64,000 nucleotides of DNA, taken from Turnera subulata. Taxonomy: Eukaryota > Streptophyta > Magnoliopsida > Malpighiales > Passifloraceae. Positions 23,501 to 37,300 of the stretch are shown here, one piece after another (position 1 is the stretch's first letter; the number at the start of each line of letters is the position of its first letter). The notes under the pieces were generated by a model. That model ran no database searches, was not told where the DNA came from, and worked only from the letters and a program-made list of their open reading frames with translations. Position numbers and translations under genes: made by a program. The stretch is taken from NCBI GenBank assembly GCA_028386065.3, contig JAKUCV010007142.1:1-64000 (forward strand), read 5' to 3'.

Positions 23501-24577
23501 AGAGCTTGGTACAAGCGAATTGATTCTTATTTTGTTGAGAATGGCTTTCACAGGTGTCCTTATGAGCACACTTTGTATGTGAAGTCTAACAAGCAGGGAG
23601 ATGTGACTATTGTGTGCTTGTATGTTGATGATATGATTTTCACTGGTAACAATCTTGAATTGTTGATGAAGTTCAAGAAAGAGATGATTGCACAGTTTGA
23701 GATGACAGATATGGGTTTGATGTCATATTTTCTTGGCATTGAGGTGAATCAGATGCAGGGAGGCATATTTGTTTCACAGAAAAAGTATGCAGGTGATGTG
23801 TTGAAGAAGTTCAAGATGGAAAATAGCAATCCGATTCTGACTCCAATGGAGGAGAGATTGAAGTTAGAGAAGGATGGCAGTGGTGACTTGGTTGATGCTA
23901 CCAACTTCAAGAGATTGGTAGGAAGCTTGCGGTACTTGACAGCTACAAGGCCAGACATTGTCTACAGTGTTGGACTTGTGAGCAGGTTTATGGAGACTCC
24001 ACGACAGTCTCATTGGCAAGCTGCAAAGCGCATCCTGCGCTATGTCAAAGGTACATTGAATGATGGCATTTTCTATTCTGCTACTAACAGTGTGGAGCTT
24101 GTTGGCTATACAGACAGTGATTGGGCTGGAGACATTGAGAAGAGGAAGAGTACTTCTGGGTTTGCTTTTCATCTTGGTTCTGGTGTGTTCTCTTGGTCAT
24201 CCAAGAAACAACAGGTAGTTGCATTGTCTACAGCTGAAGCAGAATACATTGCAGCTGGAAATTGTGCTACTCAAGCAGTATGGTTGAGGAAGATGCTTAG
24301 TGAGCTGAAGCAGTTTCAAGAGAAGCCTACTACAGTGTATTGTGATAACAAGTCAGCCATTGCATTGTCAAAGAATCCAGTGTTCCATGGTCGTAGCAAA
24401 CATATTGACATCAAGTATCACTACATTCGTGAGCTGGTGCAAAACAAAGAAATTGTGCTTGAGTTTTGTTCATCTGAAGATCAAGTTGCAGATGTTTTCA
24501 CAAAGCCATTGAAGACCGAAGTGTTCCTAAAGCTCAAGAAGATGATGGGCATGGTAAAGCTTGAAGACTTAGTTTAA
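20531..24577 (+). CDS. Copia A Gag-Pol polyprotein, uninterrupted
   Basis: 1,348 residues without a stop. Order: Gag (about 1-220); a Gly/Arg-rich linker; two CCHC zinc knuckles at about 260-273 and 279-292; aspartic protease with D335 in a DTG motif; integrase with D530, D592 and E626; reverse transcriptase with YVDD at 1031-1034; RNase H (about 1190-1330). All the catalytic residues I could check are present and the length is usual for plant Copia. The doubled zinc knuckle differs from the single one seen in the other Copia elements here. With nearly identical LTRs, this copy may still be functional; whether it is expressed cannot be seen. Confidence 0.93.
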   Translation: MATKSAECGVFKFNGKDNFLIWQRQMTTFFKHVKIWDVVENGPGNPAEAAKLEKDNDARYYLEQKVELPVYEKFLDAVTAKEIWDILQNCYGGSDNVKKVNLQQLRAEFELMQMRADETIDDYFGRIQALVNKMSSNGEKKTDQQVVEKILRSLPRDFDYKVTAIEENQNLETLSIHELQGKLIVHESRLNSRKRAEEHQSQLHLASQKEENCNKVAYNYPGQSSRGGRGGRGNRGGRGGRGGRGNRDGVDYKQNAQMKCFKCGKFGHAQKECKSHIQCRQCGKYGHYQRECWNNGNQAQAKFVDGGAGGSNGTETLLLASHKTEAAEKNRWFLDTGCSNHMSGNKEIFCELDESFHTTVTLGDKTKIPVMGKGRIAIKVKNGSVNYISEVFYVPNLYQNLLSVGQLAQKGYEVVFSGRICTIKDDKKGLIAKVNIAENRLYPMLINYNDLPCFSSAISGDDWLWHMRFGHLNFGSLKFLARKEMVSGLPHIDFQYRVCESCTLGKKHRDPFPTGKAWRATQPLQLVHSDLCSVEVPSNGGCRYFITFIDDFSRKTWVYFLKNKSDACGALKQFLLYIQRQSGHVIKTLRTDRGTEYIVCDDFLKQNGVKHQLTARYTPQQNGVAERKNRTVMDMVRSMLHNKNLPKNFWAEAVSCAVYLLNRCPTRSVDGKTPQEAWTGQKPNVSHLKVFGSIAYAHIPDALRKKLDDKAEKCIFLGYSHETKGYKLYNPLTKKVVISRDVTFDEQGVWDWSSADSQPVPHYLVTERVEAEEAEDEVEQAEEQVAQPPPTQQAVPGRPQRNRQRPTHLQDYVVGNDNDPSDEEQMAHFAFFVDCDPLLYQDAAKDDRWIQAMDEEIHAIEKNKTWELTSLPAGKEAIGVKWVYKTKYKPNGEVERYKARLVAKGYKQKPGIDYFEIFAPVARLDTVRMIISIAAQSNWKIYQMDVKSAFLNGVLEEEVYVEQPLGYVKKGEEEKVFRLKKALYGLKQAPRAWYKRIDSYFVENGFHRCPYEHTLYVKSNKQGDVTIVCLYVDDMIFTGNNLELLMKFKKEMIAQFEMTDMGLMSYFLGIEVNQMQGGIFVSQKKYAGDVLKKFKMENSNPILTPMEERLKLEKDGSGDLVDATNFKRLVGSLRYLTATRPDIVYSVGLVSRFMETPRQSHWQAAKRILRYVKGTLNDGIFYSATNSVELVGYTDSDWAGDIEKRKSTSGFAFHLGSGVFSWSSKKQQVVALSTAEAEYIAAGNCATQAVWLRKMLSELKQFQEKPTTVYCDNKSAIALSKNPVFHGRSKHIDIKYHYIRELVQNKEIVLEFCSSEDQVADVFTKPLKTEVFLKLKKMMGMVKLEDLV

Positions 24578-24586
24578 GGGAGGCAA

Positions 24587-24786
24587 TGTGGGAATAATAT
24601 TAAACTAAGTTAATATATTTAATTAATATAATATTGAGTTGTGGTAGGAGTCCTAAATCTAAAAGGACTAGGTTTTTTGATATTTGTGGTACACTATATA
24701 AAGGGGCTTACCCTAGTGTTTTATTGTGTGGTTTTGACAAATAAAATAAAGTGTGTTGTGCTGCGCATATTCTCTCCCTGCTAACA
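24587..24786 (+). repeat. 3' LTR of Copia A
   Basis: 200 bp, identical to the 5' LTR except for one position. It begins 9 bp after the Gag-Pol stop, immediately after the purine tract AAGGGAGGCAA. Confidence 0.93.
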
Positions 24787-26329
24787 TTTTGGTTGAAAGA
24801 AATTGTTTCTAACTAAACAAGTAAACTAGCTCTCAAAAATAATATTATCCCAGTGTATTTTTTCTTCAAATGTTGCGACTGAAACTTTTGAATTCAAAAT
24901 GTTCAAAGATTTTAAAAGACATAATTATAATGTATATACCACATTTACTAGTAAGAATATTGACACTGCTATCCATCAAAACTGTGTTCTAGTCCAAATG
25001 CCGAACTGAAAAACTGCTATCCATATAGAAGTTTTGCAATAGATTCTACAAGATGACAAAGACATCAACCTAGTTTAAGCTTTGGTGAGCTGGATGCACT
25101 TAATTAATTCCACTGGGTCATACTGAATTTTCATTGTTCTCTGATTTTCTTGACCAATGCAATTAGAGTCCTGATTGAATCTGAATACTATAAAAGGAAA
25201 AAAAGGAAGGAGTAGGCCACTAAAATAACATACTTTTCCAATCCCAGCCCACGGATTTGCAAAATAAAATCTCGAAATATTCAATAGAATACAGTAACGC
25301 TGCGATAAGGTCAGGCACAATATTGTTTTCTGGGTACAATTTGATTAGTTAATTAATTAGAAGGGTGTCTTTTTTCCCTTCTCGTATTCAATTATTGACA
25401 AAGTTTGTGGGTAGATTAGCAGATCTCCATGTGTTATTTTAGATTTTCTTTGTTCTTTTGTACTGGTCGATAATATTCTGTCATCAGTCCTGCAATACCA
25501 CGAAGAGATTCTTTAATTCTCGTGATTTCGCTGTAACGGTTGAATTTTTTAAAGAGAATAAATTGGACTGTTGCCTTGTTCTTGTTTTAAACATGACTTC
25601 AATTTCACTAATTCTAACTATTCATAGTATTAGTTTAGTATTTGATCTCCTAAAATAAAGTTTGAAACTAAATTAATAAGATCGGTATTAGGTGAGTTCT
25701 ACCTTGTGAACTCGATCCAACTCGCTACATTAGTGAAAGTGACAGTTAACTTAAGCCTAGAAATGCATTGAAGTGTCCTAGGTTGATCCTAAAATTCCCA
25801 AGTTGCAAATCAGATTTCAATTCTCACACATCATCGTATTTGTTGCATACGTGTGGATACATTGAAGTAGAATATTGTTCAATGAGCTAATGAACCAAAT
25901 GCGGATTGGTCCATGTGGGTAAGCGATATGATTCCATTTAAGCGAGATTTCAGATTCGTATCCGAATATACAGATAAAATCTTTATTGAAAGATTTACCC
26001 GCTATACTCAAGTGCACAACCCAAATTGAATCCGAATTAGTCGGATAAAGCTCTGGAAATCAAATAAAAAGCAAAAAAATGAACTAAGGGCGGAAGGAGT
26101 AGTAGTATAGGCGGGTGGATGTTTGAAACCCAACTTGATTAAAACATATAAATTATTTATTTTGTTAAGCCACTAATTTAGTCCATGGGGTCGAGTTGGC
26201 CTACAAAATTCGACACAAAAACCTGACCATGTGTGTAGCCACTGTGGATAATTGTGCTGGCAAAGCAGTAATCGGTTTTATTCATCTCTATATATACACA
26301 ATTTTTTGTAACAGAATTATTAATCTGTA

Positions 26330-26545
26330 TATTATTTTTTAAAGATTTTTTACTAAATAAGGAAATGAATTCTTACAATTAATCAGTATTATTTTCTTAA
26401 TGACTAAAATAATATTTATATAAATAGTGATTGTGTTGTGTAATTATTTCAATACATAACAATGAAAGGTTATTTCGAGAATGATAATCATTAATTATAA
26501 AAATTTATTTTCTTATTTAGTGGGCTTATCATGTGCGCTAGGCAC
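26330..26545. repeat. MITE-like palindromic repeat, copy 1
   Basis: ACTAAATAAGGAAATGAAT (26354 region) pairs with the reverse complement of the stretch ending TTCTTATTTAGT (about 26505-26523). The right end TTATCATGTGCGCTAGGCAC resembles the right end of the neighbouring copy. The left terminus looks truncated. No target duplication was found. Confidence 0.45.
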
Positions 26546-26605
26546 AACTGCACAAGGTAGAAAAACCCTTTTTTAAAAGAGAAAACCCATATGTATTTTT
26601 TGGAA

Positions 26606-26785
26606 GTGTGCTAAGAGCACATAGTAAGTCACTAAGGATATAACGTTCATTCTTATGTATTATGATAATTACATTGCACAAATCATATTTATAAAAAAAA
26701 TTATTTTAGTCTAGAAGAGAATGATACTCATAAATTGTGAAATTTTATTTCTTTTCTTAATGACTTATCATGTGCTCTAGGGCAA
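26606..26785. repeat. MITE-like palindromic repeat, copy 2
   Basis: About 180 bp with roughly 30-bp terminal inverted repeats: GAGCACATAGTAAGTCACTAAG on the left pairs with GAGCACATGATAAGTCATTAAG read from the right. The interior is AT-rich and itself partly palindromic. It is related to and in the same orientation as copy 1. No coding capacity. Confidence 0.55.
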
Positions 26786-28538
26786 ACCTTTCTTCGAAAC
26801 CTTATATTCCAAATTAAGATGCCTCACTTGATAACAAGCTGTCGTAACGTAACCTAACTCTGCGGAACGCCGAAACCATGTGTAACTTTGATGTCTTTCT
26901 CTTCCCACATTAAAGAGAGGAAATAAAGGGATGATCTTGACAAAAATAGAAAAAATAAAGGGATGATCATATTCATACCCGTGAACACAGGAAGAGCTCG
27001 AGTGGTTGCTAGTTACGTAACCCCTGATCATTGAGCGCGTATAATACACGAACCAACTAGTAGGCATTGGTCGTCCAAATAATTCCCATATAGAGAACCG
27101 TGCGTGCTTCCCTTGACCTGCAACCAGATTTGGCACTCATTATGAGGCCCGAATTTATCACAATCAAAGCAACAGAGCAAGCGGCTTTGTACTATGCAGC
27201 ATCTCTACACTACTCCAATTATACACTTATACAGTTATCTTCGAACTACATCAATTTCATTGCCTTATTTGATTTATCCCATCCATCTTGTCTCATTTCT
27301 TGAAACTTACACTATACATTAAGAAATTAACACACAATATGGTTAGAAACAATAGAGTAAGTGAAAAGGATAAGATATAAGATTGGTTAAGATTATGTGA
27401 TTAAGATAAAGCTGTATTTAAATATATAGTTAAGATACTCACAGATTCTATTTTGTATTTTATATTCTTAACAACCTCACACATTTGTGTATAAATAGAA
27501 TGCAGTGCATGCTGATTGTTGCTCTCTTTCATTCTGATTGATTTTAGTTCCATATGAAAAAAAAAAAAGAGAGGTAAAGGTAAGGGTTTCGAATTTTGTT
27601 GGTTCATGCATATATTTATGTACATGATATTAGTTGCAAATTAACCACAACACCTATATAATAACCAGTATTTTTTTTTCCAGAAAAGTTGAAATACATC
27701 TATTATTGAAAACTTTAAAAACAGGGAGGGGGGGAATAGGTAAGGGCGACACAGCCTGCGTGGTGTGTTGTTAGGTCAGCGACTTTACGTGGCTTAGCAG
27801 AACACAAATTGAAAAGCACTTGCCCAGAACATCCATGCTTCCATTACATATATCCTCAGTTCCATATGAAGCTTAGTTTGGGGGAAATTAGGATTCAAAG
27901 GATAGAGAATCTGTCAAAACCGAGAAAATGCAGAAAATAAGGATTAAGAGGACTAATATGACTTTTACACTATGTGACATTCAAAACCACATAATTGCGA
28001 TAACAATCCTCAAACTCTCAGTCTCAAGTTATACAAATTTTAAAATAAGAAATAAACCTGACTGACTTATATTTTTTTCCATTTTTTTGCTTGTTGTCAA
28101 TTGCGTTCGTTGAATACATACAGATAGATATTACTTAGCAAATACGTGAGCCCTGTTCTTGCAAAATTTCTCGAAAAAAAATTGGCATGATATGGATATG
28201 GTGTGAGCCTCAAGAACAGCCATAATAATCTTAACCAAATGCTCTCCACACAAGTCTCATACACTCCCCATGAAACTGATCTGTCTGCAAATACTCACCT
28301 TGAAAAACCAATCCACACACCATGGACTCTCTTGTGACTCATCTCCCCAACTTGATCCCCACCCTTTTTGTCTCCATCTACTTTATGTTTAATATTTCCC
28401 CCTCTATCTTCTTTGTTTGTTTCCATAACCTTACATACCTTTTGAGACTTCACTCTTCGTTATCTTCATTCCACCCCCCATTCCCTTCTCTTCATTCCTC
28501 CCCCCTCTCTCTCTCCTATTGGAAGAGTAGGCAAATAG

Positions 28539-29050
28539 GTATGTGTTCTTCCCCTCCTCCCCTGTTCTTCTTACCAATATATTCTCCCACTTCATGATCT
28601 CTTAGTTTTGTGGTCATCAATCATCATCCTGGGTGCAATGAATGTTTTTGATTTTGTTATCTTCTCTGCATAAGGAGAAGTGGGTTTGGATTCTTTCTTG
28701 CATGTTTCAGTCAGTCTTTTCTTGACGCGTTCTTGTTTGCGTGCTTTCCTCTGTTTCTGTTGACTACAGAGTTGGGTATTTGACGAGTTTGGTGGGTTTC
28801 TGTTTTGTTTGGTTCATTATTGTGTTCTTACTTATTTGTAGCTTAAGAGTTTTATGGGGCGTAGTAGTCTTGTTCCACTTGCGCAAAATATCATTCTTAC
28901 GTGTAAGCTGGACTTCGTTATTTGGAGATATGCTTTACACCGCCTAATCATTTTTTTTTATGCTAGTGTCTTGTTATGCTAGTATGATATAAAAGGTGCT
29001 ACTTATGAAATCAAAGTGGTACTCATAACAAGAAGGTGAAACTTTTGCAG
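28539..29050 (+). other. Possible 5'-UTR intron of glycolate oxidase
   Basis: AGGTATGT at the left and TTTTGCAG at the right frame a T-rich stretch that ends 37 bp before the start codon. No ATG-initiated frame here shows homology. Inferred only; transcript data would decide. Confidence 0.4.
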
Positions 29051-29087
29051 AAGATTTCGGTAGAGCCTAGATAATCAATTTGTGAGG

Positions 29088-32223
<3,136 letters not shown>

Positions 32224-32950
32224 GGTGGCATCCTCACTCGATCCCCAGTCCTTCAAGAGGAAATTTGGAGTGACAAAGAATTGAATTCTTGAGACCATGT
32301 ATGCCATGAGAATAACTTGATCTCTGATTAAAAAGCTTTTGGTGTTATATATATTATTTGGAGGAGTTGAAGTATGTAATGACTATTAATACTAGTATTT
32401 TTCATATGTGATACGCTTTTTTCTCTGTATGTACAGCTTGTATGATCATTCTCGTATTCCTAGAAATGGCGCGTTCACATGATTACTTACATCCACCCAT
32501 TGGTCTGCATATGCATGATTTTCTAGTTCCAGAGGACATTTTTCTTTTCCTGTGTTTATATTGGCAAGCAGGAGAGTCCTCTCAAGTCAAATATTATTCC
32601 GAGGCTTATTACTGCGGAATAGAAGACTTCAAGGTATGCAATTTCCAACATATCTGCTTTATTACAGCGATCAAGCTTGGTACATGGCGTGCATAGTCAA
32701 TACCATTAATATGTTGTAGTCAATAGTGGAAAATTTTAAGTAAAAGTTGCAAGGGAAAATTACCCATCCGGTCAGTACTCACCATATGGATTGGCATATG
32801 CGTTGGACTAATCTCCCAACCAGGCTGCAAAAGGAACATGCTAATATGAAATCCAATTAGAATTGAGCTATTAACTAATTAATTCTTTTGAGCCATTTTG
32901 AGCCAACTCATTCTCATGGTGATGTTACAAATAAAAAGACCTTTTAATTT
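32224..32950. other. 3' flank of glycolate oxidase
   Basis: Probable 3' untranslated region followed by AT-rich spacer. No gene seen. It ends at the left target duplication of the L1 element. Confidence 0.5.
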
Positions 32951-33041
32951 CTTTTCTTGACTGTGCACCTCAATGTCTGGCGGTGCTACATGCCACTAGG
33001 TTTTATCGTCCGAGTTTCCTCTCCTTTTCCTCTCCTTACGC

Positions 33042-33082
33042 TAGGGTTTCTTTAGGGTTTGCTAGGGTTTCGTCTAGGGTTT
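33042..33082 (+). promoter_or_regulatory. Telo-box cluster in the L1 5' leader
   Basis: TAGGGTTT occurs four times in 41 bp (33042, 33053, 33063, 33075). This is the plant telo-box, found in promoters and first introns of ribosomal-protein and elongation-factor genes. It lies about 80-120 bp inside the L1 5' end, where an internal promoter is expected. Confidence 0.65.
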
Positions 33083-33181
33083 TGGATCTGGCTAAGGGAC
33101 GTCATCTGGGTTTTTTTCTCAAATCTTTGAGTTTTTTCGCCATCATAGTGTGGGATCTGTCACGTTTGTCTACGTGTTCAG

Positions 33182-34030
33182 ATGCTAAATATTCCTCTGA
33201 ACCTTAGGACAAGGACCAACATCATGAATATTGCTAGTAAGGCGGGTCGGTTTCTGTGCTTTGATGAGAAGGGTGAATTGGGATGGGGCAAATTTGTTCG
33301 AGCAAGGGTCATGTTGAATGTGGATCGCCCGTTGAAGAAGTCCTTAGCGGTCCGCAAAGGAGGCTGCTCTAACGTGGAAGTGATGTTCCGATATGAAGGC
33401 ATCCTCAACTTTTGCTACATATGTGGGAAGCTGGGACATGTGCTGAAGGACTGCGATCAACGGAGTGAAGAATCTGATGACGAGGAGAGGCTTACTTATG
33501 GGGAGTGGCTTAGGGCATCTCCTCAGTGTGAAGATGGAAGCGTCGCGTAATCCTGCCCATCCGCTGGCGAATGTTCAAGCTCCAGTAGAGTTAGCATAGT
33601 CTACGGAGAAAAGAGGGGTTGTTCGACATCTATAGATGGACAGGGAAGTGCTCTCGGATCAGCTCACTCGTGTTTTGAATCTAATAGGCCCTGTACATCA
33701 CCCGGTGGTGCATGATCAGCCTGCACCACTCTCTCCTGGTCTTTTACACAACATGGAGCTGAATGATGGACCGATTGGACAGGAGCTGCAAGGGCACCAA
33801 CCAACTAAGCCTCAGGTGGAGCAGTTTGTGGATACAACCCTGCCGGAGGTGGTCATTCCTGTGGGGGCTCTCAGCTTTGCTGTCGACGAGTCTAGGGGTG
33901 GTGGATGTAGGGGGAAGAAAATCAGAGGGGGGAAGGGCAAATCCCATGTCACCTGTGCGGCCGGTATTGGTGGGGGCAGGTTTTTGCAGGACGACCCAAC
34001 TGGTGACATAGAAGTGAACTGGGAGTCCTG
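33182..34030 (+). pseudogene. L1 ORF1 remnant (nucleic-acid-binding, CCHC zinc knuckle)
   Basis: The part 33182-33550 matches the C-terminal half of plant L1 ORF1 proteins, ending in a zinc knuckle CYICGKLGHVLKDC (about 33411-33452). The usual N-terminal DUF4283 domain is missing between the 5' leader and this point. After the stop at 33548 further frames (from 33636) carry a Gly/Lys-rich linker up to 34030. ORF1 normally coats the L1 RNA; this copy could not make a full product. Confidence 0.75.
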
Positions 34031-34333
34031 AGACTTCCGGGGAGGGTGTGATGTAGGCCACCAGGAGGAACCAGGGGATACAGTGGACCCAGTGGTAGCA
34101 AGTGGAGTTGATTTTGGGAGTGGGCGCAAATAGAAAAGGCTAGCTAGGGGTAGTCAGGGCTCAAACACCACGGGGGCGACAGAAGAGCTCGGGAAGCGGA
34201 AGTGTGGTGGTGGGTTGGAGGATGAGATGGAATGGGAAGGCCAGGGGAAAAAGATTCGGGATTCTTTGGTTTCTGTGACAATTATAGATCCGGCGGGATT
34301 GGCAGAGGCTGCTATTCAGCCCCGCCAGGCCCA

Positions 34334-37300
34334 ATGAGGCTCTTATCCTGGAACTGCCGAGGGTTGGGGAGCCCCCAGGCAGAGAATAACCTTATCAAGC
34401 AGCTTCAACTTGATTCCCCATGTCTAGTGTTCTAATCGGAAACTAGACTAAAAAACAATGAAGCACAACGGCTCAATAATAGATTGAGATATCCTGGAAT
34501 GTTGGTAGTAGATTGTGAGGGGGAAGGGCACCGGCGGAAAGGGGGGCTGATGTTACTTTGGAAGGATACGTGGGACATCTCACTCATGCGTATGTCGCAC
34601 CATCATATTGATGTCAAGGCCCAGATATGCGGGGAGGTGAATGAGGAATGGAGGTTGATGGGGGTTTATGGGTGGCCTGAGAATCAAAACAAATACCTAA
34701 CATGGGAGTTACTCAGGCAGTTACACACCTAGAGTTCGTTGCCATGGTTCCTGATGGGTGATTTTAACGAAATTTTGTATGCTTATGAGAAGGAGGGTCG
34801 AAGTGATCACGATTTTCATTATCTTGAGAGGTTCATGGACACTTTACGGAGTTGTGGCTTGGCTGATTTAGGCTACAAAGGTAACATTTTTACATGGACA
34901 AACAATCAGGATGACGATGCACATATCTGGGAGCGGTTGGACCGCTGCCTTGCGACTGATGATTGGCGCTGCTTGTTCCCACATCATGTGGTCATCCACC
35001 TCCCAAGGCAATTTTCGAACCACTCTCCACTCCTGGTATGGAAAATGCATACAAGTGGTATTATTAATGAGAACCGAACTAGACCTTTCAGATTCGAGAA
35101 GATGTGGTTGAGGGATGGGAATTTCAGGAATGAGGTTCAAGATGCATGGAACCTCTCTTCGATTTCGGTAGACTCTCATGCCATCACTGATCGCTTTGCT
35201 TATTGTGCACTGCGATTTAAGTCTTGGAATGACACTCACTTCGGATCAGTAAACAGACAGCTACGAGACTATCGGAAAGAGTTGGATAGATTACAGGCCC
35301 TCCCTGTGAGTGCGGAAAACCGAGCTGAGATTAGTAGAGTTAGTGAAGTTGTAAACGAGTTGATCCAGAAGGAGGAAGTTATGTGGGCTCAACGGTCTCG
35401 TGCCTCATGGCTTAAGGAAGGCGACCGTAATACTACCTTCTTTCATGGGAAAGCATCACAGCGTAGGAAACGTAATACCCTGAAGAAAATTAAAGATGAA
35501 GCTGGTGAATGGCATACACGGGCGAGTGAGATTGAGGCGGTCATGATTGATTATTTTCAGAATTTATTTACTTCCTCTGGGTGCTCTGGTGTTGACCGGG
35601 TCACTGCATGCATTGAGAGTAAGGTTATGGCAGAGATGAATGAAATTCTTATTCGTGACTTCACAAGGGAAGAAATAGACAATGCTCTTGCTCAAATGCA
35701 CCCCACTAAAGCCCCAGGTCCTGATGGTATGTCTGTTATATTTTACCAACAATTTTGGGATATTCTTGGTCCTAGTATTAGTAGTATAGTCCTTTCTTTA
35801 TTAGCTGGTAACCATAGTTTTAGTAATTTCTTTTATAAGTTAATCTCTAAGGTCTTGGCTAATAGGTTGAAAGAGGTTCTTCCCTCTGTTATTAGTCTTA
35901 ACCAAAGTGCTTTTGTTCCTGGGCGTTTGATAACAGACAATGCTTTACTTGCCTTTGAAGTTTTTCATTATATGCGGAAGAAGAGGAAAGGGAAGAGAGG
36001 AACAGTAGGGCTAAAAATGGACATGAGTAAGGCTTATGATAGAGTGGAGTGGTTTTTCTTGGAGAGTATTATGCGTAAGCTAGGTTTTTGTGAGAGATGG
36101 ATATCATTGATTATGAATTGTGTAACTTCGGTTTCTTATTCTATTCTTATCAATGGTATCCTAAGTTCTAGTTTCAGGCCTACTCGTGGATTGCGCCAGG
36201 GGGACCCTCTTTCATCATATCTATTCATCCTATGTGCTGAAGGTTTCTCAGCTCTCATCCATCGGGCTGAACAGTAGGGTCTGATTCATGGGGTTAAGGT
36301 GGCACAATCCGCTCCTCCTATAAGTCACTTGTTCTTTGCTGATGATTGTCTCCTTTTTGCTAGAGCTACTGTGCAGGAAGTTGAGGCTTTGGTCCATATT
36401 ATCAGGACATATGAGGAAGCATCGGATCAACGTACTAACTTTGAGAAATTGGAGTTCTCCCTAAGCCGAAATATGGATGAACGGTTTTCAATTGAAGTCC
36501 AAAGAAGGACAGGAATTAAGGTAGTGGACCGATTTCAGAAGTATCTGGGTTTACCCACAGTGATTGACCGATCTAAGAAAGCTATCTTTAGTTCTGTGAG
36601 GGACCGTGTCTGCAAGAATCTAAGTGGCTGGAAGGAGACCATATTATCACGAGCAGTGAAGGAGGTCCTCATCAAATCTGTGGTGCAAAGTATACCTACG
36701 TATGTCATGAGTAGTTTTCTACTGCCACATGCTATTTGCGAGGAAATGGAAAGAGCCATTCGGAAGTTTTGGTAGGGACATGAAGAGGGTAAACATGGAT
36801 TGTGCTGGATTGCTTGGGATAAATTGTGTATGTCAAAGCAACTTGGTGGTTTAGGTTTTCGCAAGCTAGCTAAGTTCAATTTGGCCATGTTGGCAAAGCA
36901 AGGTTGGCGACTACAACAACAACTGAATACCCTCTTAGCTACTGTTCTTAAAGCCAAGTACTTTCGGAGAGGCGACTTTATGCATGCGCAGCTAGGCCAC
37001 TGCCCGAGCTATACTTGGCGTAGTATTGTGACCGCACGGGATGCACTTAAAGGAGGCTTCAAATGGGTAATCGGGAATGGACAGTCAGTGAAGGTGTGGT
37101 CAGATGTGTGGGCTTTGGATTCCCTCTTACACCCGGTGCTTCGCAATGGAGCTTCTTTAGGGGTTGATGGTCATGTCCGTGATCTGATAGATGGGGATGT
37201 GTGGTGCTGGAGAAGTGAGCTAGTTCATAACTTGGTGGATGCACCTATGGCCACAAGCATTTGTCAAATCCCGCTTAGCTACAGGTTGCCCCCCGACCAG

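Larger units (their letters stand above)
19880..24786 (+). mobile_element. Structurally complete Copia element (Copia A)
   Basis: 4,907 bp with two 200-bp LTRs starting TGTGGG and ending TAACA, a primer-binding site just after the 5' LTR, a single Gag-Pol frame, and a purine tract AAGGGAGG before the 3' LTR. The LTRs differ at one position by eye, so insertion was recent. The flanking 5-mers (TCTAA left, TTTTG right) do not match, so a target duplication is not visible. Confidence 0.93.
24787..28320. other. AT-rich intergenic region upstream of glycolate oxidase
   Basis: No host gene recognised. It contains two adjacent palindromic MITE-like repeats (26330-26545 and 26606-26785). A block near 26800-27140 is less AT-rich but has no recognisable coding frame. 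The last few hundred bases presumably include the glycolate oxidase promoter. Confidence 0.45.

Noticed and set aside
33042..33082. Interstitial telomere array
   Set aside because: Spacing between TAGGGTTT units is irregular (10-12 bp rather than 7), and the block lies at the expected promoter position of an L1, so telo-boxes fit better.
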